This document shows positions 6,241 to 10,023 of a stretch of 10,023 nt of DNA, in pieces. The stretch's first letter is position 1. Each line of letters starts with the position of its first letter. A program made the translations under genes and the position numbers. The notes under the pieces are model-generated. The model searched no databases. It worked only from the letters and a program-made list of their open reading frames with translations, and was not told where the DNA came from. This stretch comes from Elusimicrobiales bacterium (GTDB lineage Bacteria > Elusimicrobiota > Elusimicrobia > Elusimicrobiales > Elusimicrobiaceae): positions 1 through 10,023 of the forward strand of contig JBAZJT010000036.1 in NCBI GenBank assembly GCA_041651175.1, given 5' to 3'.

Positions 6241-6582
6241 TCAACTCTTCTTAATTTTCCTGCGCAGATATATTCCAAATGATGAGAGAATAAGCAGCCC
6301 ATACAACTCATCTGACAAATCCTCTAAAAGAAATGCCGATTGGCCAAATATCAAAAGATGTATTAGGCAGATTAGCGCAAATGCTCCGGCAACATAGAGA
6401 CCCTCCTTTACAACGGTTACAATCCCACCAATAAGATATCCAGCAATTACAAATGTAAGGAGGTTTAATAAGAGATGTAGAACACCATGCTCTAGATGAA
6501 AAAATTCTAACATTGACTCAATGAAAAATGGCGCATAAAATTGGACGAGCAGTATCGCAAATATTTTTAGTCCTTTTTTCAT
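6241..6582 (-). CDS. Four-helix membrane protein, candidate immunity protein to Rhs 1 tip
   Basis: This is a 113-residue, strongly hydrophobic protein with about four membrane segments (5-22, 33-57, 61-79, 92-106) and a basic C-terminal tail (RRKIKKS). I do not recognise the family. It starts one base after the stop of Rhs 1, and its ribosome binding site lies inside the last codons of Rhs 1, so the two are almost certainly co-translated. In Rhs systems the small gene directly after the toxin tip usually encodes the specific immunity protein, and that is the basis for the call. A membrane location suggests protection against a toxin acting in the periplasm, at the membrane or during entry. 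It is AT-rich like the tip before it, and unlike the Rhs cores on either side. A start shared with the Rhs 2 leader lies 3 bases after its stop. Confidence 0.75.
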   Translation of the reverse strand: MKKGLKIFAILLVQFYAPFFIESMLEFFHLEHGVLHLLLNLLTFVIAGYLIGGIVTVVKEGLYVAGAFALICLIHLLIFGQSAFLLEDLSDELYGLLILSSFGIYLRRKIKKS

Positions 6583-6583
6583 A

Positions 6584-6955
6584 TCAATCTCCTTGCCTGT
6601 TCACCTTTTTATTGAGGGGATTCATTAACCGCAGGTACCACATGCGGGACACCATTTCAAATGCCCATGTATGGCAATTATATACTCCTAACCAGCTTCT
6701 AGGCGGAATATGTTCCAGAACCTCTTTTACAACAGGATCATCGTTTTCAATTCCAGTTGGAATGTAGAACCACGCGTCTTGGTCAATGGGTTCGTTATGC
6801 AGAATTTCACCTATACCGCCAAATGGATATTGCACACTAGGGACAAAACTGTATGTGTCTTTTCCAGCCTTTATATATGAATGCGGTAACCTCACTCCCC
6901 GTGCCCAACGCACACCTATGGCTACCGTATTATCATCCTTACTGTTAGTTGTTGT
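6584..6955 (-). other. Toxin tip of Rhs 1: possible permuted papain-like cysteine peptidase or amidase domain
   Basis: This segment encodes the last 123 residues of Rhs 1 and has no counterpart in the other Rhs genes of the window. Two candidate catalytic residues are visible: His1045 in LPHSYIKAGK and Cys1114 in YNCHTWAFEMV (codon at 6676-6674). In permuted NlpC/P60, LRAT and PPPDE-type folds a histidine near the start of the domain precedes a cysteine in an NCxxxA/F-like motif at the head of a helix, and this tip follows that pattern. Possible substrates would be peptide or acyl bonds in the cell envelope, but nothing here identifies a target. A non-enzymatic tip or an unrelated fold cannot be excluded without a profile search. 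Confidence 0.4.
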
Positions 6956-9900
6956 TCCACTTGCATCACGGTATAAACCCGGATTATTATACACATACGC
7001 ATATAAATTCGTATCCCCGCCGTTGAAGCCTATCGGGTCTTTTTGGATAAATCTGCCGGTGTCGGGGGCGTAGTATCTGGCGCGGTAATAGAACAGGCCG
7101 GTTTCGGCGTCCCATTCTCTGGCGGTGTAGCTGTATAGGCTGCCCGTTTGCGACCAACTGCTTGTGCTGGCGGTTATTTCGTTCCTGAACACGGGCTTGC
7201 CGTAGGCTTGGTATTGCGCGCGCTCAACTACGGTTCCCGTCTGGTCGGCGATGGCGATTATGCTGCCAAGTCCGTCCGCCAGCAAATAATAATCGCTTGC
7301 TCCCTTGCGCAGCATCAGCGGCTCGTCCGTGCCGGGGCCGTGCGTGTAGGTCGCCTTCAGCGCGCCGTCCGCGCCGGTTACAAATGCGATGTCCTCGCCG
7401 TCGTAGATGTAATGCTGTTCGCGAATTGTTTCGCCGTTGTGCGTTATCGTTTTTGCGATTCTCCGGCCTGTTGCGTCGTAGCGGAGCGTCTCGCTGTAGC
7501 CCGACGGCAGGTTTACTTGCGTAAGGCGGTTCTGCGCGTCGTAGATGTATGCGGTCTGCGCGTTGTCGGATGCGCGCGTTTTTGTTGTCAGGTTGCCGTT
7601 GTTGTCGTATGCGTAAGTATACTGGCTGTCGCTGTTCAGACGGTTCGCCGCGTCATAGGCGTAACCGGCGCGTACCGCATCCGACTGGCGGTTGCCTACC
7701 GCGTCGTAGGCGAAGGTCTCGGATTGCACGCTCAACGCGCCGCTGGACGGGTGGACCGCGCTTGTCAGGCGGTGCAGGTCGTCATAGCCGAAAGTGTGCG
7801 CCCCGAAATCGTCGGTCATGGCCGCGCGGTTGCCGGCAGTGTCGTATGTGTAGCCGACGCTGGCGATAACCGCATTGTCGGTTTTGCGGCGGTAGGTTAT
7901 TCCGGTAAGCTGATTGGCGGCGTCGTAAACATATTCCGCCGCTACCGCCGTACCCATGTCCATGCGCGTTCTGCGGCCCGCCGCGTCGTAGGTGAATTGG
8001 AACTGCGTCCCGCCGGGCGCGGTTATCGTTACGGGGCGGTTCAGCGCGTCGTAGCTGTAGCTCCAGGTGTAGCCGGAGGCCGTCATCGCCAGCCGGTTGC
8101 CGGCGGCGTCGTATGTGTAGGTGAACGCGCCGCCGAGATTTGCAATCTTGTCCTGCGCGCTTGTTGCCGTTACACGGCCCGCCGCGTCATAGCCGAATTG
8201 CAACTTTGTCCGCGGGTCCTCTATGCTTGTGAGGTTGTTTGCAAGGTCGTAGCTGTAGACCGTCTGCCCGTCGGGGGCGGTCGCGGATGTCAGCCGGCCC
8301 AGAATATCGTAGCCGAATGCGAAGCTGCTGCCGTTTGCGTCGGCTGCCGCGCTGATCCTGCCCGCCGCGTCGTAGCCGTAAGCGGCGGCATGATTGAGCG
8401 GATCCGTTACCGATGCCAGCCTTCCCTGCGCGTCGTAGGCGAAGGCGGTGCCGTGGTTTGCCGCGTCGGTCAGCGAAACAAGCCGCTTCGCGCCCGTCTC
8501 GAAACCGCCCGGCTCGTAGCCGTAGCGCGTTACGCCGCCGATGGCGTCGGTAACCGTGCCGGGCGTGTTGTCCGGGTTGTAGGCGAAAGCCACCGCCTTG
8601 CCCGCCGGGTCCGTCATGCGCGTTACGCGGCCTATAACGTCATAGGCGAAAGCCGAGTTTCGGTTCAGCGCGTCGGTTACGGATGTTGCGTTGCCATAGC
8701 CGTCCCGCCCGATTGTTACCGAATGGCCCAGCGGGTCGGTTATCGTCAGCGGCAGCCCGCGCGCGTTATTGGTTATATCGGTTGACTGCCCCGCCGCGTC
8801 GGTGATGCGCGACAGGTTGCCGTTTGCGTCGTACGAAAAATGCGCGGTGTTGCCTTTCGCGTCGGCGTAATAGCTGATGTTGCCGGACGAAGGGTCGTAG
8901 CCGATGTTTATCCGGTTATTGAGCGGGTCCGTCGCGGCGGTCAGCCGGTTTTTCGCGTCCCACGCATAGCCGCGGATGTTGCCGGCGGGATCGGTAACCT
9001 GAACCGGATTGTTCGCCGAATCGTAGGCGAACAGCGTCTTGCCGCCCGCGCCGTCAACCGTGTACGCCCGCCGGAAATGGCCGTTGGACTTGTTCCACCG
9101 CACAACCTCTTTGCCGCCCAGCGGCGGCGTGATGCGGGTTTCGCCCTCGCCGGTCTGGTCGTCCACGATATATTCGTAGGTGTATGTCCCCGACGGCCCG
9201 GTTTTGGAGCTTAAATAATACCGCTGCGGAAAATACCACGCCGAAAACGCCGCCCGGTCCACGAAATAATAACCGGACGCCGCCGGCGCAAGCGGCGCCA
9301 GATACACCTTGTCCGCCGGCGCCGCCGCGCCCGCCAGCAGCGCGCACCGCTCCGCGCCCGCGTAGTTGAACGCCGGAACGGATTTGCAGTCCCGCGAATG
9401 ATCCACCCGGTACGCCGGCGCCGAGTACGCATAGCTTGTAACCTGTCCGCCGGGCGGGGTAACGCGCGAAAGCAGCTCCGCATTCCCCCAGCCGCCCGGC
9501 GCGAAATACCCGCCCGCAAAACCCTCCAGCCCGGATACGGAATAACCCTGATAGCCGAAGGTTGATACGCCCTCGGGCCCTTCAAGCCGCTCCAGCAGCC
9601 CGGAGCCGGTGTAGCCGAAATAATGCGCCCGCCCGCCGATGTCGGTTACAGAAGACACCCGCCCCGCCCCGTCGCGCGAAAACGAGTAAAGAACGCGCCC
9701 GTCCGGGTCCCGCACGGCCGACAGCAGGCCGGAGGAATACTCCAGCAAAAGCGCCGAGCCGTTGCGGTCGGTTACCGAAACCAGCCGCCCCGCGCCGTCG
9801 TAGGAATAAACCAGCCTGTCGTCCGCGCTCCACACAAACCCCGACGGCGCCGCGGTGGAGCCGGAAACCGACAAAACCGCGCTCTCGCCCGCAGGCGCAA

Positions 9901-10023
9901 CCCACTGGCCGGAGGAATTGAGGAAATAAAGCAGCCGCCGCCCGTCCGGCGGGCGCACGACGGCGACGGTCTCCAGGTCGGAGGCGGGGATGGCCATGCC
10001 GGAGGCGCCCATCAAGGCGCCGG
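6584..10023 (-). CDS. Rhs-repeat polymorphic toxin 1 (5' partial) with a cysteine-peptidase-like C-terminal tip
   Basis: The gene enters from beyond the right edge. The reading frame is open to the last base, and the TTG at 10015 is probably an internal leucine, so the true N-terminus and any delivery domain are unseen. Residue numbers below count from that TTG (1143 aa visible). Nearly the whole protein is YD repeats (YDAxGR-type units, e.g. 71-77, 458-464, 638-641, 678-682), the family's hollow beta shell that encloses the toxin. The Rhs-associated core signature lies at 973-1012 (GLFYYRARYY, then DPIGF and NLYAYV). After it the sequence becomes AT-rich and unique: a 123-residue tip (1021-1143). 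The usual DPxGL boundary motif is altered to DASG (1017-1020). The tip has His1045 in PHSYI and Cys1114 in YNCHTWA. This His-then-Cys order fits a permuted papain/NlpC-P60-like fold, which is an inference. The stop is one base before the next gene, its candidate immunity gene. The Rhs identity is certain; the toxin activity is tentative. Confidence 0.95.
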   Translation of the reverse strand, partial: GALMGASGMAIPASDLETVAVVRPPDGRRLLYFLNSSGQWVAPAGESAVLSVSGSTAAPSGFVWSADDRLVYSYDGAGRLVSVTDRNGSALLLEYSSGLLSAVRDPDGRVLYSFSRDGAGRVSSVTDIGGRAHYFGYTGSGLLERLEGPEGVSTFGYQGYSVSGLEGFAGGYFAPGGWGNAELLSRVTPPGGQVTSYAYSAPAYRVDHSRDCKSVPAFNYAGAERCALLAGAAAPADKVYLAPLAPAASGYYFVDRAAFSAWYFPQRYYLSSKTGPSGTYTYEYIVDDQTGEGETRITPPLGGKEVVRWNKSNGHFRRAYTVDGAGGKTLFAYDSANNPVQVTDPAGNIRGYAWDAKNRLTAATDPLNNRINIGYDPSSGNISYYADAKGNTAHFSYDANGNLSRITDAAGQSTDITNNARGLPLTITDPLGHSVTIGRDGYGNATSVTDALNRNSAFAYDVIGRVTRMTDPAGKAVAFAYNPDNTPGTVTDAIGGVTRYGYEPGGFETGAKRLVSLTDAANHGTAFAYDAQGRLASVTDPLNHAAAYGYDAAGRISAAADANGSSFAFGYDILGRLTSATAPDGQTVYSYDLANNLTSIEDPRTKLQFGYDAAGRVTATSAQDKIANLGGAFTYTYDAAGNRLAMTASGYTWSYSYDALNRPVTITAPGGTQFQFTYDAAGRRTRMDMGTAVAAEYVYDAANQLTGITYRRKTDNAVIASVGYTYDTAGNRAAMTDDFGAHTFGYDDLHRLTSAVHPSSGALSVQSETFAYDAVGNRQSDAVRAGYAYDAANRLNSDSQYTYAYDNNGNLTTKTRASDNAQTAYIYDAQNRLTQVNLPSGYSETLRYDATGRRIAKTITHNGETIREQHYIYDGEDIAFVTGADGALKATYTHGPGTDEPLMLRKGASDYYLLADGLGSIIAIADQTGTVVERAQYQAYGKPVFRNEITASTSSWSQTGSLYSYTAREWDAETGLFYYRARYYAPDTGRFIQKDPIGFNGGDTNLYAYVYNNPGLYRDASGTTTNSKDDNTVAIGVRWARGVRLPHSYIKAGKDTYSFVPSVQYPFGGIGEILHNEPIDQDAWFYIPTGIENDDPVVKEVLEHIPPRSWLGVYNCHTWAFEMVSRMWYLRLMNPLNKKVNRQGD
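6589..6594 (-). promoter_or_regulatory. Ribosome binding site of the first membrane (immunity) gene
   Basis: AAGGAG lies 6 bases before the ATG at 6582. It sits within the final codons of Rhs 1, which supports this start and coupled translation of toxin and immunity genes. Confidence 0.85.

Noticed and set aside
5999..6244. Minus-strand frame starting at a TTG overlapping the stop of the first membrane gene (81 aa)
   Set aside because: It runs out of frame into the Rhs 2 core and encodes Arg-rich shadow sequence there; the Rhs 2 frame explains the region better, though its first 50 codons are AT-rich and could be a remnant.
1021..7030. Insertion sequence or integron-like mobilisation of the cassettes
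   Set aside because: No transposase, integrase, inverted repeats or attachment sites are seen; the pattern is explained by recombination in the direct-repeat cores.
1..10023. CRISPR array or satellite repeat suggested by the many short repeated motifs such as GCGTCGTAGG
   Set aside because: The motifs are codons for YDA/AYDA in Rhs repeats, irregularly spaced and within open reading frames.

Overview
The window holds a single unbroken minus-strand array of Rhs polymorphic-toxin genes, read from about 10023 down to 1. Order of transcription: (1) a long Rhs protein, entering from beyond the right edge, with a C-terminal toxin tip (6584-10023); (2) a small four-helix membrane protein (6241-6582); (3) a second Rhs protein with a shortened core, a signal-peptide-like leader and an HExxH metallopeptidase-like tip (4195-6237); (4) a single-pass membrane protein (3708-4175); (5) a third Rhs protein with a shortened core and a tip with a possible Cys/His/Asp triad (1374-3698); (6) a two-helix membrane protein (1042-1371); (7) the start of a fourth Rhs core (1-1045), running off the left edge. 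The fourth is easy to miss because its stop codon lies outside the window.

Genes are packed with gaps of 1 to about 19 bases or a 4-base overlap, all on one strand. I see no terminator, promoter, transposase, tRNA or CRISPR array, and no gene-free stretch over 300 bases. The likely logic is one operon of toxin/immunity pairs: each Rhs shell carries a variable C-terminal toxin, and the membrane protein directly after it is the candidate immunity protein. The three tips are unrelated to each other and so are the three small membrane proteins, as expected when toxin/immunity cassettes are swapped onto a conserved core.

The Rhs cores are GC-rich and nearly identical between genes; tips, immunity genes and short 5' leaders are clearly AT-richer. 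The shortened cores are collinear direct repeats of the first gene, with constant offsets (2341, 5204 and 8568 bases) and no net indels. They start at different core positions (about residues 533, 381 and 144 of the visible part of the first protein). This resembles the known layout in which older toxin/immunity tips are displaced downstream of a full-length rhs gene by recombination in the core. Unusually, the displaced copies keep very long intact cores, each with its own start codon.

The organism is a bacterium, probably Gram-negative, with a GC-rich genome; the sequence does not let me name it. The delivery route cannot be told because the N-terminus of the first Rhs protein is outside the window.
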